A DNA stretch of 64,000 bases from Streptomyces sp. NBC_00234 (GCF_036195325.1 NZ_CP108101.1:3844001-3908000); one strand, 5' to 3'. Counted from the stretch's first letter, positions 25,643 to 34,242 are shown. Numbers and translations are program-made. The notes: generated from the letters alone by a model not told the origin.

Positions 25643-26170
25643 ATGTCAAATATCCGATCCGACGACGAAGCGTGGGTCGTCGGCATAGCCAAACGTGAAT
25701 TGGCTGCCTTTAGAGGAAACTGGCGAGCTTGGACCGAAAACATGGTCAAGAAGGAGTACATCAAGCAGTTCGAGGCAACAGGCGTCAAGGCTGAGGCAAA
25801 CGGAGCAGCACTGGCTGCCCACGGGATCAATGCCGAAGTCACCGGCATCAAGCTCGAAAAGACTTTCATAGACCCGATCGCCGAATACGAGAAGCGAAAA
25901 GAAGACCAGAGACTGCGCTCCCTCCACCAGCACCCGACACAGCTGCGCCGCGACATAACAAGAACGATCGGAGATGTTACAAGGCTGCGCGGAGATGTTA
26001 CAACGGTGCGCGGAGAAGCGGGCCGGGCAATGAACAAGGCCACCGAAGCCCACCAGAAAGTGACCAACCTGCGCCGTGCCCATATAGCCGACCTCGAAAG
26101 CATCTCCGATGAATTCGGGACCATCGGAAGTCGTGTCACCGATCTCATCGATGCCTTGGGCGGCATCTGA
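25643..26170 (+). CDS. Inserted coiled-coil protein
   Basis: A 175-residue, highly charged protein. Residues about 65-170 are a long predicted coiled coil with heptads such as LRRDITRTIGDVTRLRGDV and ATEAHQKVTNLRRAHIADLE; the N-terminus includes ELAAFRGNWRAWTENMVKKEY. It is lower in GC than its neighbours and has many AAA, AGA and ATA codons, unlike a resident Streptomyces gene. It ends 14 bases before the tape measure. No clear ribosome site precedes the ATG at 25643. It could be a tape-measure partner or a tail-carried effector. Function unknown. Confidence 0.62.
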   Translation: MSNIRSDDEAWVVGIAKRELAAFRGNWRAWTENMVKKEYIKQFEATGVKAEANGAALAAHGINAEVTGIKLEKTFIDPIAEYEKRKEDQRLRSLHQHPTQLRRDITRTIGDVTRLRGDVTTVRGEAGRAMNKATEAHQKVTNLRRAHIADLESISDEFGTIGSRVTDLIDALGGI

Positions 26171-26184
26171 GCAGGGAGATCCAC

Positions 26185-27255
26185 ATGAATCTGAAGCAGG
26201 CCATCCAACAGGTAAATTCGGGACTGAACGGCCTCAGACGCACACTGGGCCAGTCGTCTTCCGGGTTCTCCGCTCTTCAGCGGGGCGCCACCGGTGCCAC
26301 GCAGCCACTCTCCAAAATGAAGGTTGCGGCGGGGCAGACCAGCACGTCGGTCGGAAAACTTCGCATATCCGCCACAAACAGCGGAAGCGCGTTCAAGAAG
26401 TTACAGTCAGGCGTCCATGCGGCTAGCGGCGACATCGGCAAGGCGCGCACCGGCACCGACAAATTCAAGTCCTCCCTCGACAAGCTCAAGTCCTCCGCCG
26501 ACAAGACCAAGAAGTCGCTCCAGGACGTCAAGAAGCAGGCCGACGCCGTCGAGAAGTCCGTCGGGAAGGCCGGCAAGAACGCCGACAAGGGCGGGAAGTC
26601 CATGGGGAGCCTCGGCAAGGGGCTCAAGGGCGCGTCCCTCGCGCAGAGAGGGCTCAACCTCGCCATGGCGGCAAGCCCGTTCGGGCTCATCATGACGCTG
26701 CTCGCCCCGCTCATCGCCCGCTTCGTCAACATGGACAAGGTCGCGTCGACCGTCCGTAAGGGCCTCATCGCCGCGTGGAACGGCATCCGCAGCGCCTCCT
26801 CGTCCGCCGCCAAGTTCCTCGGACCGCTCTTCAAGGGCGTCGTCAACGCCTTCCTGCTCCCCACCCGGATGCTCGTCCGCGGACTCAACGCCCTCATCGG
26901 CGGCCTGAACCAGGTCAAGTTCAAGGTCCCCGACTGGGTGCCCGTCATCGGCGGCAAGGGCTTCGCGTTCAACCTCCCCCGCATCCCCGTGCCGCAACTC
27001 GCCGACGGCGGAATCATCCAGGCCCGCGCCGGGGGCCGGCTCGCGGTCATCGGCGAGGGCGGCGAGGCGGAGGCAGTCATACCGCTGTCCCGGCTGGAGC
27101 AGATGCTCGGCCGGAACGCCGGTGGCGGCGCCGCACTGCACCGGCTCGCCGAAGCCGTGGAACGGCTCGCCGAGCGGCCCGTTCACGTGGATGTGGACTC
27201 TCAGACCATTGCCCGCGCCGTCCTCGTAGGACAGCGCAAGCTCGCCCGGAGGTGA
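26185..27255 (+). CDS. Tape measure protein (short)
   Basis: A 356-residue protein that sets tail length. The N-terminal 150 residues are Lys/Ser/Gly/Ala-rich helix (FKSSLDKLKSSADKTKKSL), a hydrophobic segment spans about 158-181 (LAMAASPFGLIMTLLAPLIA), and the C-terminus has the signature LADGGIIQARAGGRLAVIG followed by EGGEAEAVIPLSRLEQML. At about 0.15 nm per residue it predicts a tail near 50 nm, short for a siphophage. Leu73 is TTA (26401-26403), so tail assembly should depend on bldA. The 5' third has lower GC than the rest, suggesting recombination. Confidence 0.85.
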   Translation: MNLKQAIQQVNSGLNGLRRTLGQSSSGFSALQRGATGATQPLSKMKVAAGQTSTSVGKLRISATNSGSAFKKLQSGVHAASGDIGKARTGTDKFKSSLDKLKSSADKTKKSLQDVKKQADAVEKSVGKAGKNADKGGKSMGSLGKGLKGASLAQRGLNLAMAASPFGLIMTLLAPLIARFVNMDKVASTVRKGLIAAWNGIRSASSSAAKFLGPLFKGVVNAFLLPTRMLVRGLNALIGGLNQVKFKVPDWVPVIGGKGFAFNLPRIPVPQLADGGIIQARAGGRLAVIGEGGEAEAVIPLSRLEQMLGRNAGGGAALHRLAEAVERLAERPVHVDVDSQTIARAVLVGQRKLARR

Positions 27256-27262
27256 GGCACAC

Positions 27263-28111
27263 ATGGCCAGGAATCTGTGGATAGGCAAGCCCGGACTGCT
27301 CAAGGAGATCCCGCAGGCGGCCCGGAGCTGGGACCGCAGCGCCGAACTCAACGTAGCCGAGTTCAAGTCGCTCGAAGGCCAGATCACCACTGTCGCGCCC
27401 GCCCTCACCGTCCGACGGCTCAAGTTCTCCTGGGAGTGGCTGGAGCCGGCCGACGCGGATCATCTGGTGCGGCTCGCACGGCGCGTCAACGGCCCGGGGA
27501 TGCTGGGCCGCAATGTGTACGCGGGCCGGACCGTCGCCGTGCTCGACCCTGCGTCCGTCAACCTGCTCGACCCGTACCAGGCCGCCGGACAGAGCGCGCG
27601 GCGCGACGGGGCCGACCACTGGTTCACCGTGGAGGGCTCCATCACCATCAGCCCCTTCGTCGACGACGTCGTGCTGGGAAGCTGTGAGGACGCGGCCACC
27701 CGGATCGGCTGGCGGCACAACGCCTGGCCCGGCTGGCCCGTCATGCCCGGCATGGAGGTCTCGTGGCTGCTGCCCCCCGACTGGACCGCCGGACTGTCCA
27801 CCGCCCAACTGGACTGGAAGGACATGGACGGCGCATATCTCGGGAGCCGCACCGCCGTCGGCTCGTCGACGGTCAGCGGCACCGCCCCCGCGGGCGCCGC
27901 CTTCGTCACCCCTGTCGGAGGCCCGGGTGCCACGGGCATGACGGGGCTGGCAGGAGCCTGTCTGACCATCGGCGAGGCGCCAACGGCACTGTCGCTCGGA
28001 GAGGGCTGCCCGGCCATGGTCGTGACCGGCTGCACGGACACCCCCTCGCCCCGTCTCCCCTACCGGAACATCGGCATCGACCTGGTGGAGGTGGCAGGTG
28101 CAGCCCTCTGA
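27263..28111 (+). CDS. Distal tail (Dit-like) protein
   Basis: A 282-residue beta-rich protein starting MARNLWIGKPGLLKEIPQ, with FSWEWLEPADADHLVRLARR, LLDPYQAAGQSAR and a second domain after about residue 165. Position directly after the tape measure and before the large hub protein, size and beta character match the distal tail component that forms the ring joining tube and tip. ATG at 27263, seven bases after the tape measure stop; overlaps the next gene by 14 bases. Confidence 0.72.
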   Translation: MARNLWIGKPGLLKEIPQAARSWDRSAELNVAEFKSLEGQITTVAPALTVRRLKFSWEWLEPADADHLVRLARRVNGPGMLGRNVYAGRTVAVLDPASVNLLDPYQAAGQSARRDGADHWFTVEGSITISPFVDDVVLGSCEDAATRIGWRHNAWPGWPVMPGMEVSWLLPPDWTAGLSTAQLDWKDMDGAYLGSRTAVGSSTVSGTAPAGAAFVTPVGGPGATGMTGLAGACLTIGEAPTALSLGEGCPAMVVTGCTDTPSPRLPYRNIGIDLVEVAGAAL

Positions 28112-30470
28112 CATCGAGCTCGACGCCGCACTCGCCGCGCCCGATCGCACCCCCACCCACTCCACCCGCTTCGGCGGCATGGATCTCGGGGAGCAGATCC
28201 AGTCCTGGAAGGTCGAACGGGCCTACAGCACCGACCTGCCCGAAGCCATGCGGGCCTTCAACGGCAGTGCCTCGGCCCAGTTCGAGGCGCAGCTCGCCGG
28301 CCGGGACGGGACGGCCGCCCCGCGCCTGTACTCCGCTTGGGCGGACCGTGCCACGGGCGACGCCGTGCGCCCCAGTCAATCCGTCGTCCACGCCTCCGGC
28401 GTCAGCGGCCGGAACCTGCCCGCATTCCGGGGCACCGTCCGCTCCCGTTCCGCCGTGTCCGGGAGCGACACCGTCACCGTTCAGGCCCTGGACGGCGCCG
28501 AGCGCCTGCGCGGGCCGGCCTCGCTGCCCCGCCCGTACCACGGCGTACTGACCGGCAAGCGCGTCGCGTCCGAGGTCTGGTGCGTGGACGAACTGCTCCG
28601 CCAGGGTGGCATCCACACCTGCCCGCCGCCCCGCGCGCCGGTGGCCGGAAGCGACGACTCCGCCCCATTCACCGTGCTGTACGCATCCCTCCACGGTGGG
28701 GTCACCGCGACGTACGGCCACCCCGAGAACGTCCCGCACATCGATGGCTACGACTGGATCCGTGAGGGCGCGCCCTTCGAAATGGCGCTGATGCCGAAGG
28801 CAGCCGCACTCACGGCCTCCTGGACGCCCCGCTCGCGGTTCGTCGTGCCGGGCAAGGTGTTTCTGATCGAATGCTGGGTCAACACCGCCCTGGCCCGGGA
28901 CAGCAAGATCGAGATCAGGGCCTTGCTCGACCGCAGCGGCGGAGCCTTCGGCTATCTGAACGGCGTCGTCGACATCGCGGCCGGAACCATCAGGATCAGC
29001 TCCGGTACGCAGAACGGCTCGGGCTGGACCATCACCTGGACGAGCTCCAAGCTGGCCGCCCTGCGGGGCGCCTGGCACCTCGGTTTCCTCTTCGACACCA
29101 CGTCGACGGGAACCAGTGTGCTGCCCACGGTGCAACCGCGGCTGACCGGCCCCGACGGCTCGTCCTTCGTCGGTTCCGCGGCCACCTTCACCGAAGCCGC
29201 CGCGGCCCAGCCGCGGGCCGAGCTGTACCGCGTCGAACTGACCACCGACATGGCGGTGGAGTGTCTCCAGGTGACCGACCGCGTCTGGACCGACGTGCCC
29301 TCCTACCCGCGAGCCGAGTGGGAGCAGACGGGGACGTGGGTCAAGGGAGCGGTGCTCGACGCGCCCGCGCTGCCGGTCTACAACGTCCCCCGGGTTTCGG
29401 GTTCGCAGTGGGACGTGATCACCGAGATCGCCCGGTCGAGCATGTCGACCGGGGACTTCGACGAGCAGGGGGTCTTCCACTGGCGCGGCCCGTCCCGGTT
29501 CGCCGTGGTGCCCGACGAGCCCGATCTCGTCGTCACCACTCGCCGGGACATCTCCTCGCTCACCGTCGGCGAGGAGATCGATGCCTGCCGCAACCACTGC
29601 GAGCAGCCGTTCCAGGACTGGGCCGGGATCACCAGCGTCGCCGGGAGCACGGTGGACGACACCGTGGTGCGGAAGATAGATCCGGGCGCTTCCGTGGAGG
29701 TCTCCTACGCGGTGGCCGAGGACGAGTTCGACATCGGCCCGCTCGTCGTCATCGACGACACGGTGGTGACCGACATTCACCGGGTGCGCTTCGGCACCCT
29801 CGCGACCGGCGGCACCGCGGTCAAGGGCGTGGTCACCGTCAGCTGCCGGCGCGAAGGCCCCACGTACATCGCGCGCTTCACCAACACGGGCACCGCGCCC
29901 GTGTGGACCGTCACCAAGGACGGCAAGCCCTCGGTGCGCATCAGCTTCCAGAAGGCGAGCGCCGATGCGAAGCAGCGCCAGGTGGCCTGGTGGAGTACCA
30001 CGAGCCAGGGGCATTACGGCCGGCAGCAGTACACGGCCCCGGCCTCCGACTGGGTCCAGAACGGCACCGCCGCCGTCGGACTGTCGCAGACCATGCTGAA
30101 CGCCGGCCGCTACCCCGTCCCGGTCCTTGGCGAGGTGGAGGTCCTGCACGACCCGCGGCTCCAACTCGGGGACGTCGTCAGGGTGGTGGACACGACGGGT
30201 GCCACGCTGGACACGCTGGCCTGGGTGGTGGGCATGCGGACCACCTGCGCGGCGGGCGGAGCACCACAGCAGACACTGACCCTGCGCGGCACCTCGTACA
30301 ACGGTGTCCCGCGGGACACCGGTCTGGTCCCCGACGGCGCACTCGATCCGGCGTACGGCACGCGGCGTACGTACGCGCAGGCCACGGCACAGTACGCGAC
30401 GCTCGCCGATCTCCAGGCGGGCGAGGCGGACTACCGGGCACTGCTGATGGCCACAGGAGGCTCGCTGTGA
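28098..30470 (+). CDS. Tail tip / baseplate hub (Tal-like) protein
   Basis: A 790-residue protein, the largest of the module. The N-terminal 180 residues (DLGEQIQSWKVERAY, FRGTVRSRSAVSG, DTVTVQALDGAERLRGPASL) resemble a hub domain. Residues about 240-400 form a beta-sandwich-like insertion that may bind carbohydrate. The C-terminal third (GQWD-type block VSGSQWDVITEIARSSMST and the GDVVRVVDTTG segment) returns to hub-like structure. No peptidase motif (such as NlpC/P60) is seen. The GTG at 28098 follows GGTGGAGGTGG. It overlaps the following small gene by three bases. Confidence 0.75.
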   Translation: MQPSDIELDAALAAPDRTPTHSTRFGGMDLGEQIQSWKVERAYSTDLPEAMRAFNGSASAQFEAQLAGRDGTAAPRLYSAWADRATGDAVRPSQSVVHASGVSGRNLPAFRGTVRSRSAVSGSDTVTVQALDGAERLRGPASLPRPYHGVLTGKRVASEVWCVDELLRQGGIHTCPPPRAPVAGSDDSAPFTVLYASLHGGVTATYGHPENVPHIDGYDWIREGAPFEMALMPKAAALTASWTPRSRFVVPGKVFLIECWVNTALARDSKIEIRALLDRSGGAFGYLNGVVDIAAGTIRISSGTQNGSGWTITWTSSKLAALRGAWHLGFLFDTTSTGTSVLPTVQPRLTGPDGSSFVGSAATFTEAAAAQPRAELYRVELTTDMAVECLQVTDRVWTDVPSYPRAEWEQTGTWVKGAVLDAPALPVYNVPRVSGSQWDVITEIARSSMSTGDFDEQGVFHWRGPSRFAVVPDEPDLVVTTRRDISSLTVGEEIDACRNHCEQPFQDWAGITSVAGSTVDDTVVRKIDPGASVEVSYAVAEDEFDIGPLVVIDDTVVTDIHRVRFGTLATGGTAVKGVVTVSCRREGPTYIARFTNTGTAPVWTVTKDGKPSVRISFQKASADAKQRQVAWWSTTSQGHYGRQQYTAPASDWVQNGTAAVGLSQTMLNAGRYPVPVLGEVEVLHDPRLQLGDVVRVVDTTGATLDTLAWVVGMRTTCAAGGAPQQTLTLRGTSYNGVPRDTGLVPDGALDPAYGTRRTYAQATAQYATLADLQAGEADYRALLMATGGSL

Positions 30471-30676
30471 GCAGACCGCCCACGGAGCCGTCGATGGCGA
30501 TGGAAGAGATTCCCGCATACGAGGGGTACGAGGTTCGCGAGGCGTACGAGGCTCTTCCGGAACACGAGGAGCTTCCGGAGTCGCCGGCCGCTCCGGTCCT
30601 CATCGACAGTCCTGTCACCCGCGCGGGTGACGAAGGCACCGGAGCGGACTACCTCCCTCCGCCCCTCGACGGCTAG
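30467..30676 (+). CDS. Small acidic protein of the tail module
   Basis: A 69-residue, very acidic, Pro/Glu-rich protein (VSRPPTEPSMAMEEIPAYEG at the start, ending GADYLPPPLDG). The GTG at 30467 overlaps the hub gene stop and has AGGAGG six bases upstream, a strong site that supports a real gene. Three short YE-containing repeats (AYEGYEVREAYEA) are present. No homology recognised; perhaps a disordered linker or chaperone for the tip. Confidence 0.6.
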   Translation: MSRPPTEPSMAMEEIPAYEGYEVREAYEALPEHEELPESPAAPVLIDSPVTRAGDEGTGADYLPPPLDG

Positions 30677-30730
30677 ACCGCACCACATCCCCGCACGCCC
30701 CCTCTCCGGACCACCAGGAGGCCCTTCGTC

Positions 30731-31375
30731 ATGTCCCTGCTCACCCCGCTCGGCGGCCTGCCGTACCCCCAGCCCACCGACGCCGCCAACGTCCCGCTGC
30801 ACCTCCAGTCCCTCGCCGAATCCGTGGACGGCCGCACCGTGCTGCGGTTCGCCGACGCCGCCACCCGGGATGCCAAGGTGAACGCACCGGTCGCCGGCAT
30901 GCTGGCGTGGCTCACCACCCCCGGCCGGTACTTCCACTACACCGGAACCCAGTGGCACCCGGTCGTGCCCGGCCCCGTGCACAAGGCCAACTCCACGATC
31001 GGCACCACCGCCTCCACCACCTACGCGGAGACGCTCACCGGCTCGACCGGAGACCCCACGGCCGTCACCTTCACCGCACCGCCCTCGGGCTCGGTCCTCG
31101 TGTCGGTGGGCGCGCGCATCAGCGGCACGGCGGCGGGGGTGTCCTGCCTGATGTCGGCGAACGTCCGTACCGGTACGACGCTCACTCTCGCCGCTGCCGA
31201 TACCCGCGCCGCCATCGGCAGCGGTACGAGCCAGAGTTCCGGCTCGACCCAGTTCCAGGTCAACGGCCTCGCGGCAGGCGCCGTCTGCACCGCGACCGCC
31301 GCGTACAAGTCGGCCGCCACCACGAACACCGCCACGTTCGCCTACCGCTTCGTGACCGTGACACCCCTGACCTGA
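30731..31375 (+). CDS. Tail fibre / receptor-binding-like protein
   Basis: A 214-residue protein. The N-terminal 85 residues (MSLLTPLGGLPYPQPTDAAN, then LHLQSLAESVDGRTVLRFADAATRDA and GRYFHYTGTQWHPV) are the typical short attachment and collar region of actinophage minor tail proteins. The C-terminal 125 residues are a Thr/Ala/Ser-rich beta-sandwich with alternating strands (SVLVSVGARISGTAAGVS, TFAYRFVTVTPL). Target recognition on neighbouring actinomycetes is the likely role. ATG at 30731 after AGGAGG. Confidence 0.7.
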   Translation: MSLLTPLGGLPYPQPTDAANVPLHLQSLAESVDGRTVLRFADAATRDAKVNAPVAGMLAWLTTPGRYFHYTGTQWHPVVPGPVHKANSTIGTTASTTYAETLTGSTGDPTAVTFTAPPSGSVLVSVGARISGTAAGVSCLMSANVRTGTTLTLAAADTRAAIGSGTSQSSGSTQFQVNGLAAGAVCTATAAYKSAATTNTATFAYRFVTVTPLT

Positions 31376-31407
31376 CCCCGGCGCAATGTGATGTGAGGAG
31401 CCCGCCC

Positions 31408-32250
31408 GTGGCCGTACCCCTCTCCCCCGACGCCCTCGCGCGCGCCCTGCGCCGCGAGGGCGTCCGCGTCGCCGAACACGGCGACTGGCAGACCCACAAC
31501 CGCAACCACAAGGGCGCCTGGGGCCCGGTGCACGGCGTCATGCTGCACCACACCGCGGGCACCAACAGCCTCGCCCTGTGCCGGTCGGGCACACCGGATC
31601 TGCCCGGTCCGCTCTGCATCGGGCTGGTCGCCAAGGACGGCACCGTCCACCTGGTCGGCTACGGGCGAACCAACCACGCGGGCCTCGGCTCGTCCGCCGT
31701 CCTCGGCGCCGTACGCACCGAAGCGGCCCTGCCCGCCCCGGGACCGGACGCCGTGGACGGCAACGCGCGCTTCTACGGCTTCGAGATCGAGAACCTCGGC
31801 AACGGCCGCGATCCCTATCCCGAGGCTCAACTCGACGCCTCCGACCGGCTGTCCGCCGCACTGTGCCGCACACACGGCTGGACGGCGCGGAGCGTGATCG
31901 CGCACAAGGAGTGGACCCGACGGAAGATCGACCCGTCGTTCTCCATGGCCTCGATGCGCGGCCGGATCGCGACCCGCCTCGGCTCGGCACCCACCGTGGA
32001 GCCGTACGAACCGTTTCCTGGCGCCGCGTTCTTCGTACCCGGGCGGACCAGCCCGCTGATCACGAGGGCCGGTATCCGGCTCGTCGCCGAGGGCTGCGGC
32101 CGGTACGACGTCGGGCCAGGCCCGGTCTGGGGAGAGGCCGACCGGCGCTCGTACGCCGCCTGGCAGCGCGAGCTCGGCTACAGCGGAGGCGCGGCGGACG
32201 GCGTCCCGGGGCGTGCCAGCTGGGACCGACTGCGCGTCCCCCGTATCTGA
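31408..32250 (+). CDS. N-acetylmuramoyl-L-alanine amidase (endolysin-like)
   Basis: A 280-residue peptidoglycan hydrolase. Residues about 30-180 form an amidase_2/PGRP-type domain: GVMLHHTAGTNS with the zinc His, GRTNHAGLG, FYGFEIENLG, and IAHKEWTRRKIDPS holding the second His and the catalytic K-x-D. Residues 200-280 form a C-terminal peptidoglycan-binding module (WGEADRRSYAAWQRELGYSG, DGVPGRASWDRL). No signal peptide, so export needs the holin-like product next door or lysis. The GTG at 31408 has GAGGAG upstream. Confidence 0.88.
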   Translation: MAVPLSPDALARALRREGVRVAEHGDWQTHNRNHKGAWGPVHGVMLHHTAGTNSLALCRSGTPDLPGPLCIGLVAKDGTVHLVGYGRTNHAGLGSSAVLGAVRTEAALPAPGPDAVDGNARFYGFEIENLGNGRDPYPEAQLDASDRLSAALCRTHGWTARSVIAHKEWTRRKIDPSFSMASMRGRIATRLGSAPTVEPYEPFPGAAFFVPGRTSPLITRAGIRLVAEGCGRYDVGPGPVWGEADRRSYAAWQRELGYSGGAADGVPGRASWDRLRVPRI

Positions 32251-32261
32251 GGAGGTCCGCG

Positions 32262-32516
32262 ATGACGCAGTCCGAGGCCGATGGCATCGCTCGGGAACTG
32301 GAGCGCCTGCACCGCTCCGTCGACGTAGGATTCGCCACCACCCGGGGCGACTTGGCGCTGCTGCTGCAGCGTGTCGACCAGACCGACAAGGCGCTGGACG
32401 ATCACGAGGAGCGCCTCGAAGCACTGGAGCGCACCCGATGGCCGCTGTCGTCCCTGGCCGCGGTGACCTCGTGCACGGCGCTGGCGCTCACCCTCTGGCA
32501 GGGCTCCGGAAAGTGA
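32262..32516 (+). CDS. Holin-like small membrane protein
   Basis: An 84-residue protein with an N-terminal coiled coil (ELERLHRSVDVGFATTRGDL, then RVDQTDKALDDHEERLEALER) and one C-terminal membrane helix (WPLSSLAAVTSCTALALTLW). This is the layout of XhlA-type or DUF2746-like phage lysis accessory proteins. GGAGG lies seven bases before the ATG at 32262, 11 bases after the amidase stop. With the amidase it forms a lysis cassette that could release tail particles. Confidence 0.72.
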   Translation: MTQSEADGIARELERLHRSVDVGFATTRGDLALLLQRVDQTDKALDDHEERLEALERTRWPLSSLAAVTSCTALALTLWQGSGK

Positions 32517-32531
32517 CCCTGCACGCGAAAA

Positions 32532-32571
32532 AGGCCCGTGGTCCCCGACATCCGTCGGTGGCCACGGGCCT
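32532..32571. terminator. Terminator between the tail module and hspR
   Basis: AGGCCCGTGG (32532-32541) pairs with CCACGGGCCT (32562-32571), with an inner CCGAC/GTCGG stem. It lies between the convergent holin-like gene and hspR. Confidence 0.82.
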
Positions 32572-32594
32572 CTCGTGCGTGACAGCGGATGCGG

Positions 32595-33047
32595 CTAGTC
32601 CGTAGCCCTCTTGGGCTTCGGACGCCACACCACCAGCGCGCTCGCCTGCTGGACGTCCTGGTACGGGACCAGGTCACGGCGGTACGAGGCGTGCACCTGG
32701 GCCTCGCGCTGCTGCATGGCCACCGCCGCCCCGTCGACCGCCGCCGAGAGCTCGGCGACGCGCTGCTGGAGCGCGGCGACCTGGTTCTCCAGCTCGATGA
32801 TGCGTTTGATGCCGGCCAGGTTGATGCCCTCGTCCTGCGACAACTGCTGGACGGTGCGCAGCAGTTCGATGTCGCGGGCCGAGTAGCGCCTGCCGCGCCC
32901 GGCGGTGCGGTCCGGGGAGACCAGGCCGAGGCGGTCGTACTGGCGCAGCGTCTGCGGGTGCAGGCCCGAGAGCTGGGCCGCGATCGAGATCACGTACACC
33001 GGTGATTCGTCGGTCAGCTGGTACGGATTACGTCGACGGCCGTCCAT
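32595..33047 (-). CDS. hspR: Heat-shock repressor HspR
   Basis: A 150-residue MerR-family repressor that binds HAIR elements, with DnaK as co-repressor. The HTH is SPVYVISIAAQLSGLHPQT followed by LRQYDRLGLVSPDRTAGRGR and RYSARDIELLRTVQ. The C-terminal half is a coiled coil (LAGIKRIIELENQVAALQQR) ending in a basic tail. The ATG at 33045-33047 is one base after the dnaJ stop; it is the last gene of the dnaK-grpE-dnaJ-hspR operon and so controls its own operon and clpB. All three HAIR sites seen here are expected targets. Confidence 0.97.
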   Translation of the reverse strand: MDGRRRNPYQLTDESPVYVISIAAQLSGLHPQTLRQYDRLGLVSPDRTAGRGRRYSARDIELLRTVQQLSQDEGINLAGIKRIIELENQVAALQQRVAELSAAVDGAAVAMQQREAQVHASYRRDLVPYQDVQQASALVVWRPKPKRATD

Positions 33048-33048
33048 C

Positions 33049-34242
33049 TCAAGCTCCCTTCGCAGCCTGGAACAGCTCCGCCCGCGGGTCCTCCTCCGCG
33101 GTCGCCTTCCGGTATGCCTCCAGTGCGTCCCGGGCCTCGGGTGCGAGGTCCTTGGGCACTGCGACCTCCACGGTGACCAGGAGGTCGCCGCGGGTGCCGT
33201 CCTTGCGGACCGCACCCTTGCCGCGGGCGCGCATCGTACGCCCGTTGGGGGTGCCGGCCGGAAGCTTCAGGGTGACCGGGGGGCCGCCGAGCGTCGGGAC
33301 CTTCACCTCGCCGCCGAGCGCCGCCTCCGTGAAGGAGACCGGCACGGTGACCGTGAGGTTGTCGCCCTTGCGGCCGAAGACGGGGTGGGCGTCGACGTGC
33401 ACGACGACGTACAGGTCGCCGGCCGGTCCGCCGCGTTCGCCCGGGCTGCCCTTGCCGCGCAGCCGGATGCGCTGGCCGTCCAGGACACCCGCCGGGATCC
33501 TGACCTGCATGGTGCGGGCCGACTTCGCCCGTCCGCTGCCCTTGCAGACCTCGCAGGGGTCCTGGGCGATGAGGCCCCGGCCCTTGCAGTCCACGCAGGG
33601 ATCGGTGAGCGAGAAGCCGCCGCCGCTGCCGCGCGACACCTGTCCGGTGCCGACACAGGTCGGGCAGACCCTCGGGGTGCCGTTCTTGTCGCCGGTGCCC
33701 GAACACGCCTTGCAGGGTGCCTGGCTGGACATCCGCAGCGGGACGGTGGCCCCGTCGACCGCCTCGGTGAAGCTGAGCGTCACCTCGGACTCGATGTCCT
33801 GGCCGCGCCGGGGCTGCACACGGGTGCCCGCACCGCCGCGGTTGAAGAGACCGCCGAAGACGTCTCCCAGCCCGCCGCCGCCGCCGAACCCTCCGGCGCC
33901 GCCGGCCTGGCCGCCGCCACCGCCCGGGGCACCTCCGAAGAGGTCGCCCAGGTCGAAGTTGAAGTTGCCCCCGGCGCCGCCGGGACCGGCCCGGAAGCCT
34001 CCGTTGCCGAAGAGCGCGCGGGCTTCGTCGTACTCCTTGCGCTTCTTGCTGTCGCCGAGGATGTCGTTCGCCTCGGAGATCTCCTTGAAGCGCTCCTCCG
34101 CCTTGGCGTCACTCTTGTTGGCGTCCGGGTGGAACTCGCGGGCGAGCTTCCGGTACGCCTTCTTGACCTCGGCGTCGGTGGCGTCCTTGGGGACGCCGAG
34201 AACCTTGTAGTAGTCCTTCTCGACGAAGTCCTTCGTGCTCAT
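33049..34242 (-). CDS. dnaJ: Chaperone DnaJ
   Basis: A 397-residue type I J-protein. The J-domain has the HPD motif in REFHPDANKSDAKAEERF. A Gly/Phe-rich linker is followed by four zinc repeats (CKACSGTGDKNG, CPTCVGTGQVSRG, CVDCKGRGLIAQD, CEVCKGSGRAKS) and the substrate-binding C-terminal domains. It delivers clients to DnaK and stimulates its ATPase. ATG at 34240-34242, about 90 bases after grpE in the operon; its 3' end abuts hspR. Confidence 0.98.
   Translation of the reverse strand: MSTKDFVEKDYYKVLGVPKDATDAEVKKAYRKLAREFHPDANKSDAKAEERFKEISEANDILGDSKKRKEYDEARALFGNGGFRAGPGGAGGNFNFDLGDLFGGAPGGGGGQAGGAGGFGGGGGLGDVFGGLFNRGGAGTRVQPRRGQDIESEVTLSFTEAVDGATVPLRMSSQAPCKACSGTGDKNGTPRVCPTCVGTGQVSRGSGGGFSLTDPCVDCKGRGLIAQDPCEVCKGSGRAKSARTMQVRIPAGVLDGQRIRLRGKGSPGERGGPAGDLYVVVHVDAHPVFGRKGDNLTVTVPVSFTEAALGGEVKVPTLGGPPVTLKLPAGTPNGRTMRARGKGAVRKDGTRGDLLVTVEVAVPKDLAPEARDALEAYRKATAEEDPRAELFQAAKGA

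Noticed and set aside
28871..30676. Long open frame over the Tal-like gene in another frame
   Set aside because: It is an Arg/Gly/Ala-rich shadow of the hub gene; only its last 70 codons correspond to a real small gene, which starts at a GTG (30467) with AGGAGG.
23059..32516. Contractile injection system
   Set aside because: No sheath, baseplate wedge, spike or AAA+ ATPase genes are seen; a frameshifted chaperone, Dit and Tal indicate a non-contractile tail.
23059..32516. Complete prophage
   Set aside because: No terminase, portal, capsid, replication or integrase gene is present within or beside the module, and no att repeats flank it in the window.
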